This document shows positions 33,945 to 43,956 of a stretch of 64,000 nt of DNA, in pieces. The notes under the pieces are model-generated. The model was not told where the DNA came from, did no database searches, and saw nothing but the letters and a program-made list of their open reading frames with translations. A program made the translations under genes and the position numbers. Each line of letters starts with the position of its first letter. The stretch's first letter is position 1. Origin of the DNA: Bacteroidota bacterium (lineage in GTDB: Bacteria > Bacteroidota > Bacteroidia > Flavobacteriales > Flavobacteriaceae). The DNA lies in assembly GCA_029557895.1 (NCBI GenBank), contig JAKQHT010000008.1:1-64000 (forward strand). Reading direction: 5' to 3'.

Positions 33945-34964
33945 ATGATAGACAAGCTAAAAGAACTTATTGCCGAAGCCGAAGCATTCACGGCGCAATC
34001 AAAAGAGGAGGTTGAGGCATTCCGTATCAAATATTTGGGAAAAAAAGGCCTGCTTAACGATTATTTTGCTGAGTTCAAGAACGTGGCAAACGACCAAAAG
34101 AAAGAGTTTGGGCAGGTCATCAACAAGCTCAAAAAAACGGCCGAAGACAAGGTCAATGCTCTCAAAGGGGAATTTGAGAGCAGGGAAGAGCGAAAAGGCA
34201 TCTATGGCGATCTGACCCGACCGGGCGAACCAATTGAAATAGGAGCAAGGCATCCCATAACTATCGTAAAAAACCAAATCATCGATATTTTTTCTCGTAT
34301 AGGTTTCAATGTGAGCGAAGGACCCGAAATTGAAGACGACTGGCATAACTTCACTGCCTTGAACCTGCCCGAATACCATCCGGCTCGCGATATGCAGGAT
34401 ACGTTTTTTATCCAGACCAACCCCGATATTTTGCTGCGTACCCATACCAGTTCGGTGCAGGTACGGTATATGGAAACCAACAAACCGCCCATCCGTACCA
34501 TTTCGCCGGGAAGGGTGTATCGCAACGAGGCCATCTCTGCCCGATCGCACTGCTTTTTCCACCAAGTGGAAGGCCTGTACATTGACAAGGACGTCAGTTT
34601 TGCCGATTTAAAACAGACGCTTCAATATTTTACCACCGAAATGTTTGGAAAAAGCAAGATTCGGTTGCGCCCATCCTACTTTCCTTTTACCGAACCAAGT
34701 GCAGAAGTAGATGTGTATTGGGGGCTTGAAACAGAAACAGATTACCGCATTACCAAAGGAACGGGCTGGCTGGAGATTATGGGCTGCGGCATGGTAGATC
34801 CCAACGTACTTGATAATTGCGGAATCGATTCAAATACATATACAGGGTTTGCTTTTGGCATGGGTATCGACAGGATTGCCATGCTGTTGCACCAAATTGG
34901 CGACATCCGCCTGTTGAGCGAGAACGATGTGCGGTTTTTGCAACAGTTCAAGAGTGCTTTGTGA
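33945..34964 (+). CDS. pheS: Phenylalanyl-tRNA synthetase alpha subunit
   Basis: 339 aa. The N-terminal coiled-coil (about 1-85) precedes the class II catalytic core: HPITIVKNQIIDIFSRIGF, motif 2 RTHTSSVQVR ... ISPGRVYRNEAISARSH, and motif 3 GFAFGMGIDRIAMLLHQIGD. Partner of PheT (not in window) in charging tRNA-Phe. A terminator follows, so pheS is monocistronic here. Confidence 0.97.
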   Translation: MIDKLKELIAEAEAFTAQSKEEVEAFRIKYLGKKGLLNDYFAEFKNVANDQKKEFGQVINKLKKTAEDKVNALKGEFESREERKGIYGDLTRPGEPIEIGARHPITIVKNQIIDIFSRIGFNVSEGPEIEDDWHNFTALNLPEYHPARDMQDTFFIQTNPDILLRTHTSSVQVRYMETNKPPIRTISPGRVYRNEAISARSHCFFHQVEGLYIDKDVSFADLKQTLQYFTTEMFGKSKIRLRPSYFPFTEPSAEVDVYWGLETETDYRITKGTGWLEIMGCGMVDPNVLDNCGIDSNTYTGFAFGMGIDRIAMLLHQIGDIRLLSENDVRFLQQFKSAL

Positions 34965-34986
34965 TGCCTTTTTGTAAACTTACTTT

Positions 34987-35013
34987 AAGCCGGCAAACCG
35001 TCGGCTTTTTTTA
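34987..35013 (+). terminator. Rho-independent terminator
   Basis: AAGCCG (34987-34992) / CGGCTT (35002-35007) followed by a T-rich run; ends pheS. Confidence 0.75.
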
Positions 35014-35035
35014 TTTAACAATCATTTAACTTCGA

Positions 35036-35059
35036 TTGGTTCGGTAAATAGCGAACCAA
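35036..35059 (+). promoter_or_regulatory. Perfect inverted repeat, putative operator of the efflux operon
   Basis: TTGGTTCG (35036-35043), 8-bp spacer, CGAACCAA (35052-35059), immediately upstream of a -7 element TAATTTTG (35064-35071). The palindrome covers the -33 region, so a bound repressor would block the promoter. The first gene downstream is a GbsR/MarR-type regulator, the likely ligand-controlled binder (autoregulation inferred). Confidence 0.65.
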
Positions 35060-35101
35060 ATATTAATTTTGTGCTTTTGTAGTTCGATTAAAATGAAATC
35101 T

Positions 35102-35575
35102 ATGGAAAACAAGAAGCGCGAATTGGTTGAAAAATTGGGAATCCATTTCGAAAAGAAAAAGCAAATGGCGCCAGTGGCCTCAAGGATTTTATCCTACATC
35201 ATTCTCAACGGAAGACAAGGCGCTACTTTTGAAGATTTGGTAAACGACCTTTGCGCCAGCAAGAGCACCATATCTACGCACCTGAACCACTTGCAGGATT
35301 TAAAAAGGCTCACCTATTTTACCAAAACAGGCGACCGAAAAAAATACTTCATACTGGATCGTGAGACCATGATTCGCGATGTTGGCAGTATGCTCGAAGA
35401 ATGGAAAAGCGAAAAGGAGTTGCACAGTGAAATGATTGCTTACAAAAATGAAATGAACAAGACACTGGACGACGAAAACAAGTTTGACCTCCAATTCCAC
35501 AAACAATTCGTTGAGTTTAGCAATGAAGCCATCAAGTCAATATCCAAACTAAAAGAATCCATCATAAAACAATAA
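35102..35575 (+). CDS. GbsR/MarR-type winged-helix regulator
   Basis: 157 aa from ATG 35102 (MENKKRELVEKLG); an alternative ATG at 35093 adds three residues. The winged helix (about 24-95: PVASRILSYIILNGRQGATFEDL ... SKSTISTHLNHLQDLKRL) is of the GbsR type. It is followed by a long helical dimerisation tail. Directly precedes an RND pump operon, so it is the probable local repressor or inducer sensor. Confidence 0.88.
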   Translation: MENKKRELVEKLGIHFEKKKQMAPVASRILSYIILNGRQGATFEDLVNDLCASKSTISTHLNHLQDLKRLTYFTKTGDRKKYFILDRETMIRDVGSMLEEWKSEKELHSEMIAYKNEMNKTLDDENKFDLQFHKQFVEFSNEAIKSISKLKESIIKQ

Positions 35576-35602
35576 CACTAAAACACAAATACGTTGCACA
35601 AA

Positions 35603-36727
35603 ATGAAAAAAACAATGAAAACCAATCTGTATGCCGCAGCGATCATCGCTCTATTTTTGGCAAGCTGCAAAGAAGCACCGCAGCAGGCAGCACAACAAAG
35701 TGCCTTGCCCTTTAAGGTGAGCGCAGTTACCCCCAAAAGCGTAACATCCTACACCGCATATCCGACAACCATACAAGGCGCCATAAACAGTGAAGTACGT
35801 GCCAAGGTTTCGGGCTATATCCAGAAAGTATTGGTGGACGAAGGTCAAAAAGTGCGAAAAGGACAGCCGCTTTTCAAGCTCGAAACCCAATCATTGAGCC
35901 AAGATGCCGAAGCGGCCAAGGCCAGGGTTAATGTGGCAAAGGTAGAAGTTGAAAAGCTCAAGCCCTTGGTGGAAAAGAATATTATTAGCGCCGTACAGCT
36001 GCAAACAGCCAAGGCAAATTTGGCACAGGCTGAAAGCAACTATAACAGTATCGTGGCAAATATAGGTTATGCTACCGTAAGCAGTCCCGTGGATGGCTAT
36101 GTAGGTGCTATCCCGTACCGTGAAGGTTCCTTGGTAAGTGCCACCAGCCCAAGCCCACTTACTACTGTGGCGAGCATTGATAAAATGTATGCTTTTTTTT
36201 CAATGAACGAAACAGATTATTTAAACTTTTTGCAGAAAACCGAAGGCAAATCGCTCAAGGACAAAATAAACAACTTTCCAAAAGTACAATTGATATTGGC
36301 CAATGGCGAAACCTATGAACAGCAAGGAACCATAGAAACTGTGACGGGCCAAATCGATGCCAAAACGGGAACTGTAAGTTTTAGGGCAACCTTTGACAAC
36401 CCGAACACGCTATTGGCAAACGGTAGTAGCGGAACATTGAAAATCCCAACAGTATATGAAAATGCCATCGTGGTACCACAATCCGCCACTTACGAACAGC
36501 AAGGTCAAATCTATGTTTACACAGTGGGCGAAAACAATACCGCGGTTGCTACCTTAATAACCATTAAAGATAAAACCGATTACCTTTATATTGTAGATTC
36601 TGGATTGAAACAGGGCGATTTGGCAGTTATGCAAGGTGTCGGGAAACTCCGTAACAACATGCCCATACAACCGCAAGAGGTTGCTTTTGACAGTATCGTA
36701 AAGCCCATAAAACCTTTGTTTCAATAA
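35603..36727 (+). CDS. RND efflux periplasmic adaptor lipoprotein
   Basis: 374 aa. Lipobox FLASC, about residues 18-22, anchors it in the inner membrane. Barrel-sandwich/lipoyl halves (VSGYIQKVLVDEGQKVRKGQPLFKL and ATVSSPVDGYVGAIPYREGSLV) flank an alpha hairpin; beta-barrel and membrane-proximal domains follow. AcrA-like adaptor of the pump encoded next. An in-frame TTG at 35594 was not chosen. Confidence 0.93.
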   Translation: MKKTMKTNLYAAAIIALFLASCKEAPQQAAQQSALPFKVSAVTPKSVTSYTAYPTTIQGAINSEVRAKVSGYIQKVLVDEGQKVRKGQPLFKLETQSLSQDAEAAKARVNVAKVEVEKLKPLVEKNIISAVQLQTAKANLAQAESNYNSIVANIGYATVSSPVDGYVGAIPYREGSLVSATSPSPLTTVASIDKMYAFFSMNETDYLNFLQKTEGKSLKDKINNFPKVQLILANGETYEQQGTIETVTGQIDAKTGTVSFRATFDNPNTLLANGSSGTLKIPTVYENAIVVPQSATYEQQGQIYVYTVGENNTAVATLITIKDKTDYLYIVDSGLKQGDLAVMQGVGKLRNNMPIQPQEVAFDSIVKPIKPLFQ

Positions 36728-36746
36728 CAACTAGAGAGATCCAGCC

Positions 36747-39700
36747 ATGCTAAAAACATTTATAGAAAGACCGGTACTATCCACCGTAATTTCCATCATC
36801 ATTGTGATTCTGGGGATTTTGGGCTATTCCGCATTGCCGGTAGAACAGTATCCGGACATTGCACCTCCAACCATTCAGGTAAATGCCACCTATCCCGGTG
36901 CCAGTGCAGAGACCATATTGGAAAGTGTCATCATTCCCATTGAAGAACAAATCAATGGTGTAGAGGGGATGACTTATATGACTTCCAGTGCCGACAACAA
37001 CGGTTCCGCCAACATTACGGTATATTTTGACCAAAAAATGGATCCTGATATCGCCGCTGTCAACGTACAAAACCGTGTTTCGAGAGCCAATCCTTTACTG
37101 CCGCAAGAAGTGGTGCAAACGGGTGTTGTTACCCAAAAATCACAAACATCGGCGCTGATGTTTCTTTCGGTGTATTCCAAAAACCCGGATTATGATGCAA
37201 AATTTATTCAGAATTATTTAAAAATCAATGTGCTTCCCGCCATTCAGAGGGTCAATGGAGTAGGAAACGTCAACGTGTTCGGAAGTCAAGAATATGCAAT
37301 GCGCGTTTGGTTGAAGCCGGAAAAAATGGCTGCTTATGGCTTGTTGCCATCAGAGGTCACGGCTGCTTTAAAGGAGCAAAGCTTGGAAGCATCTGCCGGA
37401 TCTTTGGGTCAAAACGATGGACAGTCATTTACTTATGCCATCAAATATGGTGGACGTTTTAAAACCGAAGAGCAATATCAAAATATCATCATCAAAGCAC
37501 TGGACAATGGCCAATATCTGCGCCTTAAAGACATTGCAGACGTTGAACTGGATGCACAAGGCTACAATTCTTACGGATTTACGGGGGGCTATCCCAGTAT
37601 CAATATGGGTATTTTTCAAACGGCAGGTTCCAATGCACAGGAAATCATCAATAACATCAAAGTGGAGCTCGAACGCTTGTCAAAGGATTTTCCTGAAGGT
37701 GTCAGCTACGAGATCAATTACGATACCAATAATTTCTTGAAAGCTTCAATGAACAAGGTTCGGAACACTTTGATAGAGGCATTTTTTCTGGTGTTCTTGG
37801 TGGTTTTTGTTTTCCTTCAAGATTTTCGTTCTACGCTTATTCCGGCCATCGCAGTACCGGTTTCCATTGTGGGAACCTTCTTTTTCCTCAATCTTTTTGG
37901 CTATTCCATCAACTTATTGACGCTTTTTGCCTTGGTTTTGGCCATTGGTATTGTGGTCGATGATGCCATCGTGGTCGTGGAAGCGGTGCATGCCAAGATT
38001 GAACAGGGTTCCAACAGTGCAAAATCGGCTACTTTGGATGCCATGCACGAGATAGCGGGTGCCATTATTTCCATTACCTTGGTCATGGCAGCGGTGTTTG
38101 TGCCGGTAACTTTTATTCAAGGTCCTTCGGGCGTGTTTTATGAACAGTTTGGTGTTACTTTGATTGTAGCCATTTTGATTTCCGCACTCAACGCATTGAC
38201 TTTGAGTCCGGCACTTTGCGCCTTGTTCCTGAAAGGTCACGATGAACTCGAACACGAGCATGAAAGCAAAAGCTTTCTTCAGCGCTTTTACGATCGATTT
38301 AATGCCGGGTTCCATGCCACTACCGAACGATACGGGAAGTCCTTGGCTTTTTTGTACAAGCATAAATGGATTTCTGTGGCCATTTTAGCCCTTTCGGGTG
38401 TCGGTATCTGGTGGGCTTCAAACACAACGCCAACAGGTTTTGTGCCAAGTGAGGACCGTGGTATTATCTTTATGAACGTGGAATTGCCCGCTGGCGCTTC
38501 CATCGACAGAACAAATACCGTAACCCAAGAAATTTATGAGAAAGCCAGCAAGATACCAGGGGTCAAAGGAGTTACCGTAATCAATGGCCGGAGCTTGATG
38601 AGCGGTGCGGGCGGCAACTATGGCCTAGGATTCATAAAACTCAATGATTGGGACGAGCGAAACAGCGAAGACCAAACGTCCAATGCCATTACCGGAAAAC
38701 TTTTCGGCATAGCGGCTACCATTCCTGAAGCCAATATCATCTTCTTTTCGCCACCCAGCGTTCCCGGTTTTGGTATGTCCGGCGGATTTGAAGTAAACCT
38801 TTTGGATAGATCTGGAGGCAGTTTTGAAGACCTTGATGCCGCTACACAGCAATTCATTGGCAACTTGATGAAACATCCGGCCATACAGTACGGACAATCG
38901 TCGTTCAACACAAAATATCCACAGTACGAACTCGACATCAATGTGCCATTGGCAAAACGTTACGGCGTACCCATCAGCAGTATATTTTCCACATTGCAGG
39001 GTTATATAGGAAGCGTTTATGCTGCCGATTTTGCGAGGTTTGGTAAGCAGTACCGTGTGTATATACAAGCAAAGCCCGAAGACCGCGCAACGGCTGAAGA
39101 CTTGAATAAATTGTACGTAAAAACAAGTAGTGGCGAAATGACCCCCATCACGCAGTTCGTAAACTTAAAAAGGGTGTATGGCCCGCAATCGGTAACACGT
39201 TTCAACCTGTACAATTCCACAAAAATCAGTGGTGCGTCCAATCCAGGGTTCAGTACCGGAGATGCCATTGCCGTTGTTAACCAAGAAATCAAAAACCTGC
39301 CCAGCAATTACGATGTGGCCTATTCTGGTCTGTCACGAGAAGAGGTAAATGCCGGAAATCAAACACTTATGATTTTTATGTTGGTCATCGTGTTTGTGTA
39401 TTTCTTGTTAGCGGCACAATACGAAAGTTATTTATTGCCATTTGCCGTGATACTTTCGTTGCCAATGGGTGTGTTTGGAGCATTCATTTCTACCAAATTG
39501 CTTGGTTTGGAAAATAATATTTATTTCCAGATAGCCCTGATCATGCTCGTGGGACTATTGGCCAAGAATGCCATCTTGATTGTAGAATTTGCCGTACAGC
39601 GACGCAGAAGGGGCGAAAGTCTGGTCGACGCCGCCATCCATGGTGCCAAAGCCCGTTTGAGGCCTATCTTGATGACCTCGTTTGCCTTTATAGTAGGCTT

Positions 39701-39890
39701 GCTTCCGTTGGCATTGGCAACGGGTGTCGGTGCCGCGGGAAACAATTCCATAGGTACCGGTGCCGCTGGAGGCATGCTTATTGGAACCCTGCTTGGCGTG
39801 TTTGTTATCCCAATTTTGTTCGTCTTCTTCCAATGGTTGCAAGAGAAAATATCGAGCAAGCCCGCTGTTATTGAAACTAAAGACTTATAA
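36747..39890 (+). CDS. RND multidrug efflux permease (AcrB/HAE1 family)
   Basis: 1047 aa, full family length, twelve membrane helices. Starts FIERPVLSTVISIIIVILG. Proton-relay Asp pair in GIVVDDAIVVVEA (about 404-405) and Lys in LLAKNAILIVEFA (about 939) are present. Inner-membrane proton-driven exporter of hydrophobic compounds, working with the adaptor (20 bp upstream) and outer-membrane factor (3 bp downstream). Specific substrates cannot be read off. Confidence 0.96.
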   Translation: MLKTFIERPVLSTVISIIIVILGILGYSALPVEQYPDIAPPTIQVNATYPGASAETILESVIIPIEEQINGVEGMTYMTSSADNNGSANITVYFDQKMDPDIAAVNVQNRVSRANPLLPQEVVQTGVVTQKSQTSALMFLSVYSKNPDYDAKFIQNYLKINVLPAIQRVNGVGNVNVFGSQEYAMRVWLKPEKMAAYGLLPSEVTAALKEQSLEASAGSLGQNDGQSFTYAIKYGGRFKTEEQYQNIIIKALDNGQYLRLKDIADVELDAQGYNSYGFTGGYPSINMGIFQTAGSNAQEIINNIKVELERLSKDFPEGVSYEINYDTNNFLKASMNKVRNTLIEAFFLVFLVVFVFLQDFRSTLIPAIAVPVSIVGTFFFLNLFGYSINLLTLFALVLAIGIVVDDAIVVVEAVHAKIEQGSNSAKSATLDAMHEIAGAIISITLVMAAVFVPVTFIQGPSGVFYEQFGVTLIVAILISALNALTLSPALCALFLKGHDELEHEHESKSFLQRFYDRFNAGFHATTERYGKSLAFLYKHKWISVAILALSGVGIWWASNTTPTGFVPSEDRGIIFMNVELPAGASIDRTNTVTQEIYEKASKIPGVKGVTVINGRSLMSGAGGNYGLGFIKLNDWDERNSEDQTSNAITGKLFGIAATIPEANIIFFSPPSVPGFGMSGGFEVNLLDRSGGSFEDLDAATQQFIGNLMKHPAIQYGQSSFNTKYPQYELDINVPLAKRYGVPISSIFSTLQGYIGSVYAADFARFGKQYRVYIQAKPEDRATAEDLNKLYVKTSSGEMTPITQFVNLKRVYGPQSVTRFNLYNSTKISGASNPGFSTGDAIAVVNQEIKNLPSNYDVAYSGLSREEVNAGNQTLMIFMLVIVFVYFLLAAQYESYLLPFAVILSLPMGVFGAFISTKLLGLENNIYFQIALIMLVGLLAKNAILIVEFAVQRRRRGESLVDAAIHGAKARLRPILMTSFAFIVGLLPLALATGVGAAGNNSIGTGAAGGMLIGTLLGVFVIPILFVFFQWLQEKISSKPAVIETKDL

Positions 39891-39892
39891 CC

Positions 39893-41293
39893 ATGAATTC
39901 GATTATAAATAAAACCTTCTTCGTGGTCGTTATGGCCACAACCTTGCAAAGTTGTTTCGTGGCCAAAGAATACGTACGCCCCGAACTGGAAGAAACAGAA
40001 CATCTCTACCGTACAGATAATTTGCCTTTTGACAGCCTGTCTATGGCCGATGTGTCATGGAAAGATATGTTTGCCGACACCTATTTGAAGCAATATATCG
40101 ATGAGGGTCTTCAAAACAATTTGGACATCCGTGTGGCTTTGCAACAAATGGTCGCAGCCGAAGCCTATATGAAACAGGGCAAGGCAGGCTATTTGCCAAG
40201 CTTCAGTGTTAGAGCACAGATGACGCACCAAGAACTGTCCAAAAACAGTCAGTTTGGGTCGTTTTTCAACGGCAGTTTACAACAATATGATATTACCGGA
40301 AACTTGTCATGGGAAGCCGATATTTGGGGCAAAATACGCAGCGCCAATCGTGCGGGGGAAGCCAGTTACCTGCAGAGTGTCGCGGCACATCAAGCAGTAA
40401 AGACTCGGTTGGTTTCTACCATTGCTTCCACATATTATCAACTTTTGGCCTTAGATGCACAATTGGCAGTTACCGAGCAGACCATTGCCACAAGGGAGAG
40501 CAGTGTGGAAACCATCAAGTCCCTAAAAGAAGCTGGGCAAGTTAACCAGGTAGCTGTGGACCAAAACATAGCACAATACAATAATGCCAAAGCCTTGAAA
40601 GTAAATTTACAGGCTTCAATATTCAAAACCGAAAACGTTCTGAACTTACTTTTGGGCAGGAACTCGACTGCCGTAGTGCGTAGCACTTTGGATGCCCAAC
40701 AGTTCAATGCCGATATTCGTTTGGGGGTTCCGGCGGCATTATTGCGCAACCGTCCAGATGTAATGGCTGCCGAATACGGTTTAATCAATGCGTTTGAAAT
40801 GACCAATGTAGCACGTAGTAATTTTTATCCATCGCTGACGCTGACGGCCAGTGGTGGTTTTCAAAGCTTGGAATTGGATAAACTGTTGAGCGGTAATTCG
40901 CTGTTTGCCACTATTGTGGGCGGGATAGCGCAACCTATCTTTAACAAACGCGCCATAAAAACCCAACACGAAGTTGCTGTTGCCCAGCAAGAGCAAGCAT
41001 TGTTGAACTTTAAGAAAACATTGTTGACGGCAGGAAACGAAGTGTCTAACGCTCTGTTTGATTACAGCGCCGAAACAGAAAAATTTGAATACACACAAAA
41101 CGAAGTACAAGCCTTGAGACGGGCCGAAACCAATTCGGAAGAATTGCTAAAGTACGGTTATGCCAACTATCTGGATTTGCTGACTGCCAGGCAAAGTGCA
41201 CTCAACGCCGAGCTGAACGTCATAAATACCAGGCTGAACCAATTGTTGAGCGTTGTCAATTTGTACGAAGCTCTCGGAGGAGGCTGGAAGTAA
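39893..41293 (+). CDS. TolC/NodT-type outer-membrane efflux lipoprotein
   Basis: 466 aa. Lipobox LQSC near residue 20, then YVRPELEETEHLYR. Two TolC-like repeats of coiled-coil and beta strands (SANRAGEASYLQSVAAHQAVK; LLKYGYANYLDLLTARQSALNAEL). Exit duct of the pump. A hairpin (41302-41337, GTGGGT/ACCCAC) lies between it and the convergent gpsA. Confidence 0.93.
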   Translation: MNSIINKTFFVVVMATTLQSCFVAKEYVRPELEETEHLYRTDNLPFDSLSMADVSWKDMFADTYLKQYIDEGLQNNLDIRVALQQMVAAEAYMKQGKAGYLPSFSVRAQMTHQELSKNSQFGSFFNGSLQQYDITGNLSWEADIWGKIRSANRAGEASYLQSVAAHQAVKTRLVSTIASTYYQLLALDAQLAVTEQTIATRESSVETIKSLKEAGQVNQVAVDQNIAQYNNAKALKVNLQASIFKTENVLNLLLGRNSTAVVRSTLDAQQFNADIRLGVPAALLRNRPDVMAAEYGLINAFEMTNVARSNFYPSLTLTASGGFQSLELDKLLSGNSLFATIVGGIAQPIFNKRAIKTQHEVAVAQQEQALLNFKKTLLTAGNEVSNALFDYSAETEKFEYTQNEVQALRRAETNSEELLKYGYANYLDLLTARQSALNAELNVINTRLNQLLSVVNLYEALGGGWK

Positions 41294-41342
41294 GGGCTGT
41301 TGTGGGTTTTTCAGATGAAAAATTCTGCAAGACCCACACTGT

Positions 41343-42344
41343 TCAATCCAATTTTTCCGTTAGTTTTTTAAAAGTCACTTTGGGGTCTTTGCCCTCATAT
41401 AGAATGGCATAAACTGCATCAATAATCGGGATTCTGGTTTTTTTCTTGTTCTTTTGGTTGATCAGGTAGGCACTTTTAGTGGCATAATAGCCCTCGGCCA
41501 CCATGCTCATTTCCATCTGTGCCGATTTGACCGTATAACCTTTACCAATCATGTTGCCAAACATCCTGTTGCGCGAGAATACAGAATAGCCTGTTACCAA
41601 CAAATCACCTAGATATGCCGATCCGTTGATGTTCCTTTTGAGCTTGTGCATTTTTTTAATGAAGCGCTTCATTTCACGGATACCGTTGCTCATCAGTACG
41701 CTCTGAAAATTATCGCCGTAGCCCAATCCGTGGGCGATACCAGCAGCAATGGCATAAATGTTTTTGAGCATCACAGCATATTCTGTACCGATGACATCGT
41801 CACTTGTGGTCGTTTTTATGTAGTTGCTTGCCAGATTGCTTGCTATTTCTTTTGCTTTTGATGCGTCAGCGCACGAAATGGTAAGGTACGACAGGCGTTC
41901 CAATGCCACTTCTTCGGCATGGCATGGCCCGGCGATGACCGCAATGTTTTCAAAAGGTACTTTGTAGATGTCGTGAAAGTGCTCGCCGACCAGTTTACCA
42001 GATTCGGGCATGATGCCCTTAACGGCAGAAACAATAATCTTTTCTTTTACGTCAACCGTAATTTTTTCAAGTTCGGCATGGATAAATGCCGATGGGATTG
42101 CAAAAATAAGTACATCGGCATAGGAGGCCATTTCGTTGATGTCATTGCTCAATTTGAGCTGTTGTATCCTAAACTCTACCGAACTCAGATAACTTGGGTT
42201 GTGCTGTTCTTTCAATAGGTGTTCTTTGATATAGATACTGCGCATGTACCAGCCTACCTGACTTTGGTTTTCACAGAGCATTTTAACAATGGCCGTTGCC
42301 CAGCTCCCAGAGCCGAATACGGCATATTTTAGAGTTCCCGCCAT
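41343..42344 (-). CDS. gpsA: NAD(P)H-dependent glycerol-3-phosphate dehydrogenase
   Basis: 333 aa from ATG 42344 (MAGTLKYAVFGSGSWATA); a longer frame to 42431 adds 29 residues before the Rossmann fold and is unlikely. GSGSWATA is the NAD loop, IAGPCHAEEV and VMLKNIYAIAAGIAHGLG hold the substrate site with the catalytic Lys. Makes sn-glycerol-3-phosphate for phospholipids. Divergent from the lipoprotein gene at 42476. Confidence 0.94.
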   Translation of the reverse strand: MAGTLKYAVFGSGSWATAIVKMLCENQSQVGWYMRSIYIKEHLLKEQHNPSYLSSVEFRIQQLKLSNDINEMASYADVLIFAIPSAFIHAELEKITVDVKEKIIVSAVKGIMPESGKLVGEHFHDIYKVPFENIAVIAGPCHAEEVALERLSYLTISCADASKAKEIASNLASNYIKTTTSDDVIGTEYAVMLKNIYAIAAGIAHGLGYGDNFQSVLMSNGIREMKRFIKKMHKLKRNINGSAYLGDLLVTGYSVFSRNRMFGNMIGKGYTVKSAQMEMSMVAEGYYATKSAYLINQKNKKKTRIPIIDAVYAILYEGKDPKVTFKKLTEKLD

Positions 42345-42475
42345 GATTTTTTTAAAGTTGTATGCTCCAAAAATACGCAAAATTTGAATCTTCTTTCCTT
42401 TTGGGCCTGAACATGCGGTTATTTTTGGCACGTGTTTTGAAAATCATATTGCAAATAACCCAAAACGACGGAATT

Positions 42476-43423
42476 ATGGAACGAATAAAATTACTTTTGG
42501 TATTGGTGCTTTCGGCAAGCATGCTCACCGCATGTTACACAGAAGACTTGGTTGACAATTACCAACCAGAACCTACGATTTCGCTCAACCAGCTCTTAAG
42601 ATCTTATGAATTGTGGTATGTGGACATAAACCAAACATTGGGTTATGGCGAAACGCCTTTCTTGCAAATCGCCTTTACGGTGTCCTTTAGGAACGGTGTG
42701 CTTTTTGCCAATAACAATCTGGTGGGTTTTGGCAATCAGGGCAATGGTTTTGGGATACCGGTAGCCGACTATGAAGCTTATGGCAACATCTTGGATATTT
42801 ATCATGACATAGACGGCTACAACACTTTTGATGTCTATCAATTGGATTACAACACCATCGAACTGTACAATCCGTACAATGATACGTCGTATTTTTTGCA
42901 CGGCTACCAGAGGGCAACGTTCGATTATGACTATGTGTTTTATGACAACATCCACTATTTCCTTCAGGAATATGAAGCTTGGGAAAAGACCAACACGAGC
43001 CAAACGGGCACCATCAACGAATTTGACAACGAAAACTACCTCCAGTTTTTGGCCGGAGGCAACGATTCGACCTTTAGGAGTTCGCAGGATTTCAATATTG
43101 GCAACCCTAACAACATCTACTGGGACTATACCGGGGTTTACGGCGTGGGCGATGTGTCCGGTAATATGTACCTAAAAACTTTAACATTGGATTATGATTT
43201 TTATGGCAATGAATTTTTTGAATTGAGCGTTATAGATGACCAAAGGATTCGGCTGTACCACCCGTCCTCCGGGACTACCTATCAGTTTACGGGCAGGGGT
43301 TACATACAGTTTATGAGAGAGAGCAATACCAAGGGCGAAATCACAAAGACAACGACAGCGCCCAAAAAACGCAAGCAAAAAACCGTCAAGAAAGACAATC
43401 CGCGCATTAACGAAAGAAGCTGA
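42476..43423 (+). CDS. Hypothetical lipoprotein, Tyr/Asn-rich
   Basis: 315 aa from ATG 42476, chosen because it opens a lipoprotein signal (LLLVLVLSASMLTAC). Upstream in-frame codons lie within the divergent gpsA promoter area. The body contains two related aromatic-rich beta repeats (TFDVYQLDYNTIELYNPYNDTSYFLHGY and YGNEFFELSVIDDQRIRLYHPSS), and the tail is basic. A -7-like TATTTTTG is at 42420-42427. No family recognised. Its 3' end is partly duplicated near 50490. Confidence 0.75.
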   Translation: MERIKLLLVLVLSASMLTACYTEDLVDNYQPEPTISLNQLLRSYELWYVDINQTLGYGETPFLQIAFTVSFRNGVLFANNNLVGFGNQGNGFGIPVADYEAYGNILDIYHDIDGYNTFDVYQLDYNTIELYNPYNDTSYFLHGYQRATFDYDYVFYDNIHYFLQEYEAWEKTNTSQTGTINEFDNENYLQFLAGGNDSTFRSSQDFNIGNPNNIYWDYTGVYGVGDVSGNMYLKTLTLDYDFYGNEFFELSVIDDQRIRLYHPSSGTTYQFTGRGYIQFMRESNTKGEITKTTTAPKKRKQKTVKKDNPRINERS

Positions 43424-43449
43424 ATTTTGGTTGGTTATTTAGTTTCGGG

Positions 43450-43487
43450 ACACGCCCGTTCAGTTTTGGACGGGCGTTGTCTTTTTT
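43450..43487. terminator. Bidirectional terminator, left copy
   Basis: GACACGCCCGTTC pairs with GGACGGGCGTTGTC (43450-43482) followed by TTTTTT. Ends the lipoprotein gene. Its right half recurs at 50517 next to the TlpA-like gene. Confidence 0.8.
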
Positions 43488-43554
43488 ATTCAAGACGATT
43501 AAGGTCGCTTTTGAGCTCGGCGAGGGTGTTGGGTTTGTAAATATTTTTTTGTCC
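43464..43554. repeat. Direct repeat bordering the effector array, left copy
   Basis: About 91 bp nearly identical (one substitution, one indel) to 50517-50608. The right copy is the genuine 3' end of the TlpA-like gene, while the left copy is a detached fragment that encodes nothing in frame. Confidence 0.85.
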
Positions 43555-43808
43555 ACCTTCGACGTCTTCAGTTCCGAAGGACAATAACAAATTACCTGCA
43601 TAAAAAATTTTTAAATTTGAAATATCCCAGAAAAAAAATACCGACAAACGCCAAAAAATTATATTTTTACAAAAACATTAGAATAAGTATGGACTAAAAA
43701 CAATGTCCCTTTTGGGATAAAAACATATAAAATACAGTGTTTCGCTTAAGATTTTCCTGTAATCGAAATCTACCACATTTCAAAACAACACAGGGAAGTA
43801 AAAGTGGA

Positions 43809-43838
43809 AACGCCCGCGGCAAGTGGGCGTTCCTTTTT
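43809..43838 (+). terminator. Terminator-like hairpin upstream of the effector gene
   Basis: AACGCCC (43809-43815) / GGGCGTT (43825-43831) then CCTTTTT. It lies in the 533-bp non-coding leader (43424-43956) before the effector gene. It could end read-through or act as an attenuator. Nothing else recognisable is in this stretch apart from the left border repeat and the terminator at 43450. Confidence 0.55.
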
Positions 43839-43956
43839 GCTTTGTGTTGTGGGTTCGTGGTAGAACCTCGGTTACGAGCAACTGGAACGGCCCACGTTTT
43901 TTTTTGTGAGCTGTCCCGAAATTTAAAACAAATCACTAACTTTAACAACCGCAAAC

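Noticed and set aside
43407-43601. Open frame on the minus strand after the lipoprotein gene
   Set aside because: It crosses the border repeat, which is a detached piece of the TlpA-like gene read in the wrong frame.
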